32,612 nt of DNA from Muribaculaceae bacterium (GTDB taxonomy: Bacteria; Bacteroidota; Bacteroidia; Bacteroidales; Muribaculaceae), in contig JAIECF010000101.1 of assembly GCA_029068655.1 (NCBI GenBank), positions 1 through 32,612 of the forward strand. The letters are read 5' to 3'. The position numbers and the translations under genes were made by a program. The notes beneath the pieces were generated by a model, which saw only the letters and a list, made by a program, of their open reading frames with translations, was not told where the DNA came from and ran no database searches. This document shows, piece after piece, positions 1 through 8,106 of this stretch (positions within the stretch are counted from its first letter, which is position 1; the number at the start of each line of letters is the position of its first letter).

Positions 1-21
1 TACTTACAGTATAATTTCAGA

Positions 22-2163
22 ATGGCAACATTAGAGAAAATCAGAAGCAAATCAGTCATGCTGATCGTGATCATCGGCGTGGCGCTTCTCGCTTTCATCG
101 TGGGTGACGCACTCACAAACAGCCGCAATCTCTTCGGCGACACTACCACAGTGGCTAAGATAGGCGGCAAGAAGATCGACTATACCGAATATCAGCGTAA
201 GCGTGAAGAACTCAACCGTCAGCTTGAACAGCTTAAGCAGACCAATCCCCAGCAGTATGCAAACTTCGACGCGCAGATGCTCGGCCAGATGGCAGTAGAG
301 CAGCTCGTAGGTGAGCGCCTGCTCGACGACGCTGTGAAGAACGCAGGCATCGAGTCAAGCCCCGAACAGCTCCGCTTCTTTGTACTCGACAATCCAATCA
401 ACCGCGAAGCGATGAGCAACATTATCCAGCAGCTCAACGCAGCTGGCTTCAGTGCGCAGACTCCCGCGCAGGCGTATGAAGTGATATTCAATCCGGGCCG
501 CAACGGTATGTCGGAGCAGCAGGCAAAGCCTTTCCAGAATGCATGGGTGGCTATGGAAGAAGAGACAAAGCAGCTTATCAAGCGTCAGAAATATCAGCAG
601 CTTGTGGTAGGAACTGTGAAAGCCAACGATCTTGACAAGAAGGCTCTCTACAACGATTATGTAGCTACCAACAATGTTTCGCTCGCATATCGCCCCTATG
701 GCGCCATCGATGAGAAGAAATATCCCGTAAGCGATGCCGAGATCAATGCCGCTTACTCCGATGAGAAGTCAAGTTTCGAGGTTCTTGAGCCCACTAAGGA
801 AGTGTCTTTCATCGCCATCAATATCGCGGCTTCCGACGCTGACCGCGCCGCAGCCAAGGCTCTTGCGCAGAATACACTCAAGGCGCTCAACGATTCCGCT
901 TCCACCGGCCTTCCTTCAGATATAAAGAAAGAAGGAGTAGTAATGACCCGCAGCAATCTCCGTGCATCCGACCTGCGCAACGGTCCGGTGAAGAACTTCG
1001 TTTCTTCCGCCAAGCCGGGCGAAGTGAGCATGGTGACAGAAAACCTCCGCGGTTTTGAAATCGTGAAGATGGGCAAGCGCTCTTATGAAGTAGACTCCAT
1101 CCAGATCAACATAGTGCAGGTGGCAGGCGAAGCTCTTCCCGCCAAGGTGGCGGCAAGCCTCAACGCAGGTCTCCCCATCGACAGCATCAACAAGACTTTC
1201 TCTGCCGACAGCGTGTTTGCCCAAAAGGAGCAGTGGATTCCCCTCTTCGCTCAGGATGGTCCCACCAACGCTCTCGCTTCCTCACAGCTTGACTCCCTGC
1301 GTCAGGCCGGAGGCAAATATGTGGCTATAATGAACTCTCCCCAGGGCGCGGTTCTTGCCAAGGTTGTTAAGCAGAACGCACCTGTCGAGGTAGTTGAGTT
1401 TGAAGAATACAACTATCAGCTGAATCCGTCGGCAAAGACAGTAGACGACGAGATGGCTAAGTTTGAGGCTTACCTTGAGAAGAACAATACCGCTGAACTC
1501 TTCAGCAAGAATGCTGCCGAGGCAGGCTACAACGTGCAGACTTTCCAGTTCACTCAGTCTACTCCTGCAGTTCCCCGCATGGCAGGCTACAACCAGTTCT
1601 TCCCCGACAGCCGTTCTGTAGTGCGCTGGGCTATGATCGACGGTAAGCCGGGCCAGGTTTCTCATATTTATGAGTCGAAGGATGCTTCCGCTCCAATGCT
1701 CTACGCTGTGGCTGTCGACGCTCAGTATGACGACTATGTTCCGGTTGCAAACAAGGACGTAAAGAATTATCTTACCAACAAGGTGCGCCGCCAGAAAGCC
1801 GGCAAGGACCTCGTGGCTGAATATCAGAAAGGAGGCTCCAACCTTGAGGCTGTAGCCAAGGCTATGGGCGTCGAGCCCCGTCAGCTTGAGGCTTTCCGCC
1901 TGGGACGAGGCATGGGTGTCAACGACGCAAAGGTGCTCGGACAGATCGCCGGTGCTAAGGCCGATAAGAAGCTCGTCGTAGTCCCGGGTGAAGATGGTGT
2001 CTATGCTTTTGTAGTCAACAGTGCGTCAAAAGCTGACATGCCTTACAACGAGGCTAACTACGAGCAGCAGTACTTCCAGCTTGTCAATCCTAACTTAGAC
2101 CAGATGCTCCGCGGCTCAGACAAGCTCGTCAACAAGAGCTATAAGTTCGAAGGCGGCGACTGA
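22..2163 (+). CDS. PpiD/SurA-like peptidylprolyl isomerase, membrane anchored
   Basis: This 713-residue protein has a short N-terminal cytoplasmic segment, one hydrophobic segment at about residues 12-29, and a long polar periplasmic part. It matches the Bacteroidota PpiD/SurA family: an N-terminal SurA_N-like helical region (about 30-200), parvulin-type (PpiC) regions in the middle, and more helical chaperone-like sequence behind. The family helps outer-membrane and secreted proteins fold in the periplasm. The length is usual for Bacteroidota members, which are longer than E. coli PpiD. The start is the first ATG of the frame, 21 bases from the window edge, so its promoter is not visible. 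Family assignment is by overall pattern; I did not confirm the active-site residues of each PpiC domain. Confidence 0.85.
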   Translation: MATLEKIRSKSVMLIVIIGVALLAFIVGDALTNSRNLFGDTTTVAKIGGKKIDYTEYQRKREELNRQLEQLKQTNPQQYANFDAQMLGQMAVEQLVGERLLDDAVKNAGIESSPEQLRFFVLDNPINREAMSNIIQQLNAAGFSAQTPAQAYEVIFNPGRNGMSEQQAKPFQNAWVAMEEETKQLIKRQKYQQLVVGTVKANDLDKKALYNDYVATNNVSLAYRPYGAIDEKKYPVSDAEINAAYSDEKSSFEVLEPTKEVSFIAINIAASDADRAAAKALAQNTLKALNDSASTGLPSDIKKEGVVMTRSNLRASDLRNGPVKNFVSSAKPGEVSMVTENLRGFEIVKMGKRSYEVDSIQINIVQVAGEALPAKVAASLNAGLPIDSINKTFSADSVFAQKEQWIPLFAQDGPTNALASSQLDSLRQAGGKYVAIMNSPQGAVLAKVVKQNAPVEVVEFEEYNYQLNPSAKTVDDEMAKFEAYLEKNNTAELFSKNAAEAGYNVQTFQFTQSTPAVPRMAGYNQFFPDSRSVVRWAMIDGKPGQVSHIYESKDASAPMLYAVAVDAQYDDYVPVANKDVKNYLTNKVRRQKAGKDLVAEYQKGGSNLEAVAKAMGVEPRQLEAFRLGRGMGVNDAKVLGQIAGAKADKKLVVVPGEDGVYAFVVNSASKADMPYNEANYEQQYFQLVNPNLDQMLRGSDKLVNKSYKFEGGD

Positions 2164-2232
2164 TGGATTGCGCGAACCGCGGTTATATACAGTCGGGAAG
2201 CTGACTTCCCGTATGAAATATCCCCGAATATC

Positions 2233-2270
2233 GAGGGTCATCCCCATTCAGGGTGATGGCCCTCTTTTTT
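2233..2270 (+). terminator. Intrinsic terminator after the foldase gene
   Basis: A stem formed by GAGGGTCATC and GATGGCCCTC, with a short CCATTCA-type loop, is followed by a run of six T. One mismatch and one bulge are present. A second small perfect hairpin (CGGGAAG, CTGA loop, CTTCCCG) lies just upstream at 2194-2211. Confidence 0.8.
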
Positions 2271-2319
2271 ATTTAAGGCCCTATGCCTATCTCGGTGTCA
2301 GAGCCTCTCGTGAGTCTTG

Positions 2320-2354
2320 AATTATGCATTATGAATTAAGAATTATGAATTGAT
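2320..2354 (+). repeat. Heptamer tandem tract before rlmN
   Basis: Five 7-base units in perfect register (AATTATG, CATTATG, AATTAAG, AATTATG, AATTGAT) end one base before the rlmN start codon. It is one of several similar tracts at gene boundaries in this window. Confidence 0.8.
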
Positions 2355-2355
2355 T

Positions 2356-3393
2356 ATGAAACCCTCATTAATAGGCATGACCCTTAATGACCTCGAGGGA
2401 GTGGCCAAGCAGGGCGGCATGCCGCGCTTCGTGGCTAAGCAACTCGCCGACTGGCTCTATGCCAAGCGGGTGACATCTTTCGAGGAAATGGCCAATATAT
2501 CTAAGAAAAACCAAGCATGGCTTGCCGAAAACTATGAGATAGGTAGAAGCAAACCGGTCAAGGCCTCCAAGTCGCAAGACGGCACCGTGAAATATCTTTT
2601 CGATGCAGGCAACGGCAATCGCGTGGAGTCGGTGATGATTCCGGATAAAGACAGGGCAACGCTATGCGTCAGCTCGCAGTGCGGATGCAAGATGAACTGC
2701 TACTTCTGCGCTACCGGAAAACTTGGCTTCAAATCCAATCTCTCGGCAGCTCAGATCATGAATCAGGTGCTCTCCATGCCTATACGTCAGAACAAGACCG
2801 GCGGAAGCGAGCAGGGTGAGCTTACCAATATCGTTTTCATGGGCATGGGTGAGCCTCTCGACAATTTTCCTGAGGTACTGAAGGCCATAGAGATCCTGAC
2901 AGCCCCTTGGGGGCTTGCTTGGAGTCCGAAACGCATTACGGTCTCCACCGTCGGAAAACTTCCTCAGCTTAAGGATCTCCTTGAGAAGACAAACGTACAT
3001 GTGGCGATAAGCGTGCATACTGCGGATTTGCTGCAGCGTGAGTCGATGATGCCTGCTCAGAAAGCGTTCCCTATCCAGTCTGTGATGAAGATGCTGAAAT
3101 CTTATGATTTTTCCGGTCAGCGGAGGCTTTCTCTTGAATATATCATGTGGCGGGGAGTCAACGACGACGTCGCTCATGCCAATATGCTTATAAAGCTGAT
3201 AGGCGACCTCGACTGCAGGGTAAACCTCATACGATTCCACCGGATTCCTGGTGTGGATCTATATCCGGCTTCCGACGACCGCATGCAGATGTTTCGCAAG
3301 ATACTAAACGACAACGGTATCACAGCTACTATCCGTGCCTCCCGCGGAGAAGACATCGACGCTGCCTGCGGTATGCTCGCGGCAAAAAAATAA
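2356..3393 (+). CDS. rlmN: 23S rRNA (adenine-2503) / tRNA (adenine-37) methyltransferase RlmN
   Basis: Radical-SAM enzyme that methylates C2 of A2503 in 23S rRNA and of A37 in some tRNAs, in the cytoplasm. With the ATG at 2356 the protein has 345 residues, a normal RlmN length. The [4Fe-4S] motif CxxxCxxC is at C111, C115 and C118, and the methyl-carrying cysteine near the C terminus is C338 (context AACGML). The TLCVSSQ block before the cluster is also typical. A TTG two codons upstream (2350) is in frame, but the ATG is preferred. The heptamer tract abuts the start. The gene lies between a terminator and the pdxA promoter, so it is probably transcribed alone. Confidence 0.95.
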   Translation: MKPSLIGMTLNDLEGVAKQGGMPRFVAKQLADWLYAKRVTSFEEMANISKKNQAWLAENYEIGRSKPVKASKSQDGTVKYLFDAGNGNRVESVMIPDKDRATLCVSSQCGCKMNCYFCATGKLGFKSNLSAAQIMNQVLSMPIRQNKTGGSEQGELTNIVFMGMGEPLDNFPEVLKAIEILTAPWGLAWSPKRITVSTVGKLPQLKDLLEKTNVHVAISVHTADLLQRESMMPAQKAFPIQSVMKMLKSYDFSGQRRLSLEYIMWRGVNDDVAHANMLIKLIGDLDCRVNLIRFHRIPGVDLYPASDDRMQMFRKILNDNGITATIRASRGEDIDAACGMLAAKK

Positions 3394-3425
3394 TTTGGCC
3401 GTTTGCGAATTATTTTGTAACTTTG
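3394..3425 (+). promoter_or_regulatory. Bacteroidota-type promoter for pdxA
   Basis: TTTG at 3394-3397 directly follows the rlmN stop codon. After exactly 20 bases comes TAACTTTG at 3418-3425, which fits the TAnnTTTG -7 element. Transcription would start about 50 bases before the pdxA ATG. Confidence 0.75.
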
Positions 3426-3450
3426 AAAGTTAAATCTCCTCACAACTTTT

Positions 3451-3482
3451 CAACTCACCAACTTATCAACTCATCAACTCAT
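3451..3482 (+). repeat. Octamer tandem tract before pdxA
   Basis: Four 8-base units (CAACTCAC, CAACTTAT, CAACTCAT, CAACTCAT) lie in the predicted 5' leader and end three bases before the pdxA ATG. Confidence 0.8.
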
Positions 3483-3485
3483 AAT

Positions 3486-4565
3486 ATGCACAACCCCATA
3501 CGAGTGGGTATTACCCACGGCGATTTCAACGGCATCGGTTATGAGGTCATCATAAAGGCTCTTGACGAGGAGGAGATCACGGATCTCTTCACTCCAGTCA
3601 TTTTCGGTAGCGCAGAGATCCTCAACCAGGTGCGTAAGGATATAGGAACGGAAACTTTCCGCTTCACTCCGGTCAGAAGCGCCGCCGATGCCCAGAACGG
3701 CAAGGTAAACGTGGTGGATGTCTGTCCACGAGGCCTTGAGGTGACTCCCGGACATCCTTCAAAGGAAGCCGGAGAGGCGGCTGTGGCCGCACTCGAGGCC
3801 GCATGTCTTGCTCTTGAAGAAGGAGACATCGATTTCATAGTGACAGCTCCTATTAATAAGAAAACGGTCTACAGTGAACGGTTTCCCTTCCCCGGACATA
3901 CTGAATTCCTCGCGCAGCGTCTCGCTGATGAAGGCGATAAAGCCACGATGATTTTATTCGACGATGATCTGCGTGTAGCCCTTGTCACTACGCACAAAGC
4001 TATGCGTGAGGTGCCTGACGCCATTACCAAGGATTCGGTAAGCCGAACGATAAGGAATATGGATGCGGCCCTGCGTCAGGACTTCCGGATGGACAAACCA
4101 CGCATCGCAGTGCTCTCCCTCAATCCGCATAATGGAGACAACGGTCTTCTCGGCGCCGAGGAGATCCGCGAGATAGAACCCGCCATAGCGGAATGTGTGG
4201 CCGATGGAATCCTTGTTTTCGGCCCGTTTGCTGCAGATGGATTCTTCGGTACGGGAGATTATGCTAAGTTTGACGGTATAGTGGCCATGTATCATGATCA
4301 GGGACTTGCTCCCTTCAAGGCTCTTGCTCGCGAATATGGCGTGAACTATACGGCAGGGCTGAAATATGTCCGCACCAGTCCCGACCATGGCACCGGCTAT
4401 AACATCGCCGGCAAGAACGAGGCTGACCCCACATCAATGCGGCAGGCTATATATCAGGGAATCGACCTCACCCGCAATCGTGCCATGCACGTCGAGGCTA
4501 CATCCAATCCAATGCCTAAGATGAAGCAGGAACGCCGCCAGAAAGGCTCCCCTGAAGAATCCTGA
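3486..4565 (+). CDS. pdxA: 4-hydroxythreonine-4-phosphate dehydrogenase PdxA
   Basis: NAD-dependent oxidation of 4-phosphohydroxy-L-threonine in DXP-dependent pyridoxal 5'-phosphate synthesis. The product has 359 residues, close to other Bacteroidota PdxA and somewhat longer than the E. coli enzyme. The three divalent-metal histidines can be placed by spacing as H170 (VTTH), H215 (LNPH) and H270 (MYHDQG), the same 45/55 spacing as in E. coli. The GHTE and DHGTGYNIAG blocks are also present. The frame is open upstream to 3147 inside rlmN, but the ATG at 3486 is chosen because a promoter and a repeat tract sit immediately before it and homology starts there (IRVGITHGD). No terminator is evident before the next gene, so the lipid-type operon may be read from this promoter. 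Confidence 0.95.
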   Translation: MHNPIRVGITHGDFNGIGYEVIIKALDEEEITDLFTPVIFGSAEILNQVRKDIGTETFRFTPVRSAADAQNGKVNVVDVCPRGLEVTPGHPSKEAGEAAVAALEAACLALEEGDIDFIVTAPINKKTVYSERFPFPGHTEFLAQRLADEGDKATMILFDDDLRVALVTTHKAMREVPDAITKDSVSRTIRNMDAALRQDFRMDKPRIAVLSLNPHNGDNGLLGAEEIREIEPAIAECVADGILVFGPFAADGFFGTGDYAKFDGIVAMYHDQGLAPFKALAREYGVNYTAGLKYVRTSPDHGTGYNIAGKNEADPTSMRQAIYQGIDLTRNRAMHVEATSNPMPKMKQERRQKGSPEES

Positions 4566-4631
4566 ATGTTTTTTGTCTCCTTAAACAGACTTCATCGAGC
4601 TCTTTTTACCGGATGTGGCTTCAGCCGCATT

Positions 4632-4659
4632 CTGACAACTTAAAACTGACAACTTAAAC
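4632..4659 (+). repeat. 14-base tandem duplication before the ATP-grasp-like gene
   Basis: CTGACAACTTAAAA is followed directly by CTGACAACTTAAAC, 13 bases before the ATG at 4673. Upstream at about 4616-4628 is a small TGTGGC/GCCGCA hairpin with a TTCA loop. Confidence 0.75.
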
Positions 4660-4672
4660 CTACAGACCTCCA

Positions 4673-5539
4673 ATGGCAGACACCTCCATAGCAGCAATCC
4701 TCCGGGCCGGAATCTTCTCGCCAAACCACATCGCAAACGATGCGGCGATACTCCATGCCGTCGTGGCTGAACTGCGTAAGCGAGGCTGTCTGGTCAAGGT
4801 ATATTCAGAGGAGGAGTTCTGCGACGCCGGCATACACGAGGACGTGATCCTTGCCATGTGTCGCAGTGAGCGGGCCCTCGCAAAGATACAGCGGCTTGAG
4901 GATGAGGGGCGTCTGGTGGTCAATTCCGGTTACGGCATCGAAAACTGTATCCGCATGATCATGGTGCGTCTGCTGATGCAGGCCGGCCTCCCGGTGACGG
5001 AAAGCTTTGTCGTGGACACTGATGTCGATGTCCGGCGTCGTCTCAAGGCGGCAGGCTTCGGTGCATGCTGGGTGAAGAAAGGAGAGGCTCCGGTGCATCA
5101 TCTGGAGGATATTGCAAGGTGCCGTCATGTTGAGGAAGCCCAGGAACTTCTGCACGAATTCTTCTTCCGCCACATACGTAAGGCTGTAGTCAGCCGAGTG
5201 GTGGAAGGAGAGAAGATACGTTGCTACGGCGTCGCGTCTTCCGGTTGGTTTCATGCCTTTCTTCCGTTTCGCAGCGGTGGTCCTGAAGATATGGACGAGA
5301 TGTCGGAGGCCTTGCATTCACGTGTGAAGGATATCTGCATGAGGGCCGCTCGCGTTCTGAATGTCGATGTGTTCGGGTGCGATATCGTGCTTGACGGTAA
5401 TGGTGATTGCTGGTTGGTGAATTTCGACGACTGGCCAAGTTTCGCACCTATACGTAAGGAGGCCGCGCGTGCGATAGCGAAAGCCGTACTTGCTCTGGCA
5501 CGAAGATCCTCCACCGGCGCCAAGGGAAAAAGCGTATGA
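4673..5539 (+). CDS. ATP-grasp-like protein of unknown substrate
   Basis: This 288-residue soluble protein resembles the RimK-like ATP-grasp fold by pattern only. It has an N-terminal pre-ATP region with a Rossmann-like start, a central lysine-containing strand (WVKKGEA, about 133-139), and a C-terminal block ending DVFGCDIVLDG...WLVNFDD.PSF (about 231-262). In active enzymes the last block normally carries an E-x-N metal pair; here the equivalent positions look like N and D, so metal binding may be altered. It begins the run of GtrA-like, acyltransferase and CDP-alcohol transferase genes, which suggests a role in making or attaching a small-molecule head group, but nothing in the sequence names the substrate. 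It could also be a non-catalytic relative. Confidence 0.55.
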   Translation: MADTSIAAILRAGIFSPNHIANDAAILHAVVAELRKRGCLVKVYSEEEFCDAGIHEDVILAMCRSERALAKIQRLEDEGRLVVNSGYGIENCIRMIMVRLLMQAGLPVTESFVVDTDVDVRRRLKAAGFGACWVKKGEAPVHHLEDIARCRHVEEAQELLHEFFFRHIRKAVVSRVVEGEKIRCYGVASSGWFHAFLPFRSGGPEDMDEMSEALHSRVKDICMRAARVLNVDVFGCDIVLDGNGDCWLVNFDDWPSFAPIRKEAARAIAKAVLALARRSSTGAKGKSV

Positions 5540-5604
5540 TGCTGCCGACTCCACTCAGTTGAGATATCGAGACTAAATTTATAACCAGAATATATTCCAT
5601 TCCA

Positions 5605-6210
5605 ATGGACACTGACAAGAAAAATACTCCGGATACGGGCGTTCATGACCATAGTCTGAAGCATCTTGGCGACACGTTGCTGAAGAGTAAGTCGCTTGTG
5701 CCCACTTTCCTGCGATCTGCTGTCTCAAGCCAGGCGTCCGGCTGGGTCGACTTCATAGTCGGATTCGTGATGTTCTACTGGATCTTCAATCAGCATCTTT
5801 CCTGGCTGGCCACAGGTATCGGTGTCGTGGCCGGCGGTATCGTAAACTGCATCATTTGCTATAAGTTTACATTCCGTGCTGAAAATTGTTCATGGAAGGC
5901 GGTTGTGGTGAAATACGCGATTGTATGGATCGGAAATCTGATCCTCAACTCCGCAGGAACAGAGGGCCTCTATATTGTCTTGAAAAAATGGCATATTCTT
6001 GAAGAAATGGGTTTCAAGACGGCAGGATATTATACTACGGCCCGTCTCGTCATGTCGTTGCTCGTGTCATGGTTCTGGAATTTCATACTGCAGCGCAATT
6101 TCGTCTACCGCCCTTCACGATTCGATCCGTATGCAGAGCGGTTTATGACAACCCTCATGGATTTCCTCCATATCCGACACAAAGATTCCCAACTGACAGC
6201 TGACAGCTGA
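5605..6210 (+). CDS. GtrA-like four-helix membrane protein
   Basis: This 201-residue protein has about four transmembrane segments (roughly residues 46-65, 70-90, 105-125 and 145-165) and a polar N-terminal tail of about 40 residues. The pattern ...NxxxxYxFTF... after the second helix (CIICYKFTF) and the final NFxxQRxFVY block are characteristic of the GtrA/DPMS family, which is implicated in moving polyprenol-linked sugars or forming lipid-linked glycosyltransferase complexes. Its neighbours point to phospholipid or glycolipid synthesis. Its final codons and stop lie within a CTGACAG triple repeat. Confidence 0.75.
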   Translation: MDTDKKNTPDTGVHDHSLKHLGDTLLKSKSLVPTFLRSAVSSQASGWVDFIVGFVMFYWIFNQHLSWLATGIGVVAGGIVNCIICYKFTFRAENCSWKAVVVKYAIVWIGNLILNSAGTEGLYIVLKKWHILEEMGFKTAGYYTTARLVMSLLVSWFWNFILQRNFVYRPSRFDPYAERFMTTLMDFLHIRHKDSQLTADS

Positions 6211-6213
6211 CAG
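6193..6213 (+). repeat. CTGACAG triple repeat over the gtrA-like stop codon
   Basis: Three exact 7-base copies of CTGACAG. The TGA stop of the GtrA-like gene is formed inside the repeat, so unit-number change could alter its C terminus. Confidence 0.85.
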
Positions 6214-6242
6214 CTCATAAACTGAAAGCACAAAGACTATAT

Positions 6243-7124
6243 ATGACTGAACAGGAAAAACAACAATATTACGCTGATCTTCGCGAAAAATACCAAGTGC
6301 ATCCGGATGTCCTCAACTACGATGACATCGTAGAGCTTGCACCAAAGCTTAAAGGACATAAGAAACTCGTCAATCGTCTGCTGCATTGGCTGAAGGTAGA
6401 TGAGGTCAATACGGTTCATGGCCGTTGGTGCGACACTCCCGGGCCTGATTTCGTAAAGCGAATGGTAGACCTGGACTTCAAGCTGAAACTTCGTGTCGAC
6501 GGCGAGAAAGTGCTTGACGATATGCCCGACGGAAGATTCATCACAGTCTCCAACCATCCTTTCGGAGCTCTTGACGGCATTACGTTGATATATCTCGTCA
6601 CCAGGCGTTTCCCTGATTTCAAGGTTATGGTGAATATGATCCTGAATAAGATCTCTGCCATGCGGCCCAACTTTATAGCCGTCGATGCATTGAGCACCGA
6701 CGATCCTGCCAAACGCCAGGTCTCAGTCAACGGCATTCGTGAGGCTCTCCGCCAGTTGAAGGAGGGTAAGCCTCTTGGCTTCTTTCCCGCCGGGGCTATG
6801 AGCAAGGTAGACATTCACGGCCATCTTGAAGACCGTCCGTGGCAGAAGTCTGTCCTCCAGATAATTGGAAAGTCAAAGGTGCCCGTAATCCCGATATTCT
6901 TCCATGGCAGCAATAGCTGGTGGTTTAACTTTCTCGGGCATGTATGCTGGCCGGCCAGATCGTTGCGTCTGCCGGCAGAGGTGTTCCGTAAGCGTGGGAA
7001 AGAAATACATATCTCTATCGGCGATCCGATCAGTGTGGAGGAAATAGCAGCCCACAATTCAAGTCCGGAAGAACTCGGAAAGTTCCTGCGTGGAAAAACC
7101 TATGCCCTCCGCGCCCTCAAATAA
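6243..7124 (+). CDS. Lysophospholipid acyltransferase-like (PlsC superfamily) protein
   Basis: This 293-residue acyltransferase of the LPLAT superfamily has the catalytic histidine and aspartate in SNHPFGALDG (H105, D111). The H-to-D spacing is one residue longer than classic NHxxxxD, as in the hemolysin-like/ornithine- and glycine-lipid O-acyltransferase branch. A second block, GFFPAGAMSK (about 178-187), replaces the usual FPEG substrate motif, and PVIPIFFHGSNS (about 215-226) is the fourth block. No clear transmembrane helix is present, so it is likely membrane-associated. The acyl acceptor is unknown; position next to a CDP-alcohol transferase suggests a phospholipid or amino-acid lipid. 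Confidence 0.8.
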   Translation: MTEQEKQQYYADLREKYQVHPDVLNYDDIVELAPKLKGHKKLVNRLLHWLKVDEVNTVHGRWCDTPGPDFVKRMVDLDFKLKLRVDGEKVLDDMPDGRFITVSNHPFGALDGITLIYLVTRRFPDFKVMVNMILNKISAMRPNFIAVDALSTDDPAKRQVSVNGIREALRQLKEGKPLGFFPAGAMSKVDIHGHLEDRPWQKSVLQIIGKSKVPVIPIFFHGSNSWWFNFLGHVCWPARSLRLPAEVFRKRGKEIHISIGDPISVEEIAAHNSSPEELGKFLRGKTYALRALK

Positions 7125-7125
7125 T

Positions 7126-7153
7126 CGCATAACGCACAACGTACAACGTAAAT
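7126..7153 (+). repeat. Heptamer tandem tract before the CDP-alcohol transferase gene
   Basis: Four 7-base units (CGCATAA, CGCACAA, CGTACAA, CGTAAAT) fill the gap between the acyltransferase stop codon and the next ATG at 7155. Confidence 0.8.
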
Positions 7154-7154
7154 A

Positions 7155-8093
7155 ATGGAAAAATCAAGATTTCAACGTCTGAAGGAAGAGTATCGCGGCA
7201 GTCTCAAGAGCAGCGATACAGAGGAATGGTTCGATCTCATTTTCTATCGTCCGATAGGGTTTACCTGGGCGGTGATAGCCCGCAAGCTTGGTGTGCATCC
7301 CAACGCCATAACCATAGCCTCCATCTTTATCGGCATAGGCGCCGGAATTGCTTTCTACTATAATAATTTCTGGATCAATCTTGTGGGTATGTTCCTTCTG
7401 ATCTGGGCTAATTCCTACGACAGTGCCGACGGACAGCTTGCCAGAATGACCAAGCAGTATTCCCGTCTCGGCCGAATCCTTGACGGGGTTAGTTCCGACC
7501 TTTGGTTCGTAGCAATATATATAGCAATCTGTCTGCGCGAGAACTACACCTCCGATTTCTTCATGGCCCATAAATGGATGATATGGGTTCTCGCCGTGCT
7601 GGCAGGTATATGCCATGCGCAGCAGGCTGCTATGGCCGACATATACCGCCAGTTCCATCTTTTCTTCCTTAAAGGGAAGGGGGGCTCCGAACTGGAAGAC
7701 GCTCAGGCGCTATGGAAGAAGTTCCACTCGATGTCATGGCGTAAGGAATTCTTCAGCAAACTTGTGATGGGTTTCTATGCCAATTATACCCGAACGCAGG
7801 AACGTTGCACTCCTCAGATGCAGAAGCTTCGCCGCGCTCTCTATGTGAAATATCATTCCCATATTCCCAAAGAGTTTGCGGAGCGTTTCCGTGAATGCAG
7901 CCGCCCACTGATGAAATACACCAATATACTGAGCTTCAATGTGCGCAGCTGGGCTCTTTTCATCTCTATTCTCGTTCTTCAGATGCCTTGGGTATATTTC
8001 GCCTTCGAGGTGACTGTCATGAACATCCTGCTTGTCTATATGGTGGCCCGTCACGAACGTATCTGCCGCCGCCTGCGTCAATCCTTAAATTGA
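7155..8093 (+). CDS. CDP-alcohol phosphatidyltransferase family protein
   Basis: This 312-residue integral membrane enzyme would transfer a phosphatidyl (or similar) group from a CDP-activated lipid to an alcohol acceptor. The signature is visible as D89xxD92Gxx-A96R97, then G106xxxD110. The final aspartate is D115, one residue later than the canonical D(x)3D spacing. Hydrophobic segments lie around 50-85, 117-130, 143-158 and 260-295. The upstream partners (ATP-grasp-like, GtrA-like, acyltransferase) resemble, from memory, parts of Bacteroidota lipid clusters such as those for inositol lipids, but no inositol-phosphate synthase gene is in the window, so the acceptor is open. Confidence 0.85.
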   Translation: MEKSRFQRLKEEYRGSLKSSDTEEWFDLIFYRPIGFTWAVIARKLGVHPNAITIASIFIGIGAGIAFYYNNFWINLVGMFLLIWANSYDSADGQLARMTKQYSRLGRILDGVSSDLWFVAIYIAICLRENYTSDFFMAHKWMIWVLAVLAGICHAQQAAMADIYRQFHLFFLKGKGGSELEDAQALWKKFHSMSWRKEFFSKLVMGFYANYTRTQERCTPQMQKLRRALYVKYHSHIPKEFAERFRECSRPLMKYTNILSFNVRSWALFISILVLQMPWVYFAFEVTVMNILLVYMVARHERICRRLRQSLN

Positions 8094-8106
8094 TATAGAA
8101 CACAAT

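Noticed and set aside
2320-2354. CRISPR array
   Set aside because: The tandem tracts have 7-8 base units without spacers, and no cas genes are present.
2662-3240. Long minus-strand frame (192 codons) inside rlmN
   Set aside because: It is a shadow of a clear radical-SAM gene, with no recognisable protein features. Similar antisense frames in metK, asnA and the amylase gene were dropped for the same reason.
3147-3485. N-terminal extension of pdxA overlapping rlmN
   Set aside because: The extension lies in the coding sequence of rlmN in another frame, and a consensus promoter and tract sit just before the ATG at 3486, where PdxA homology begins.
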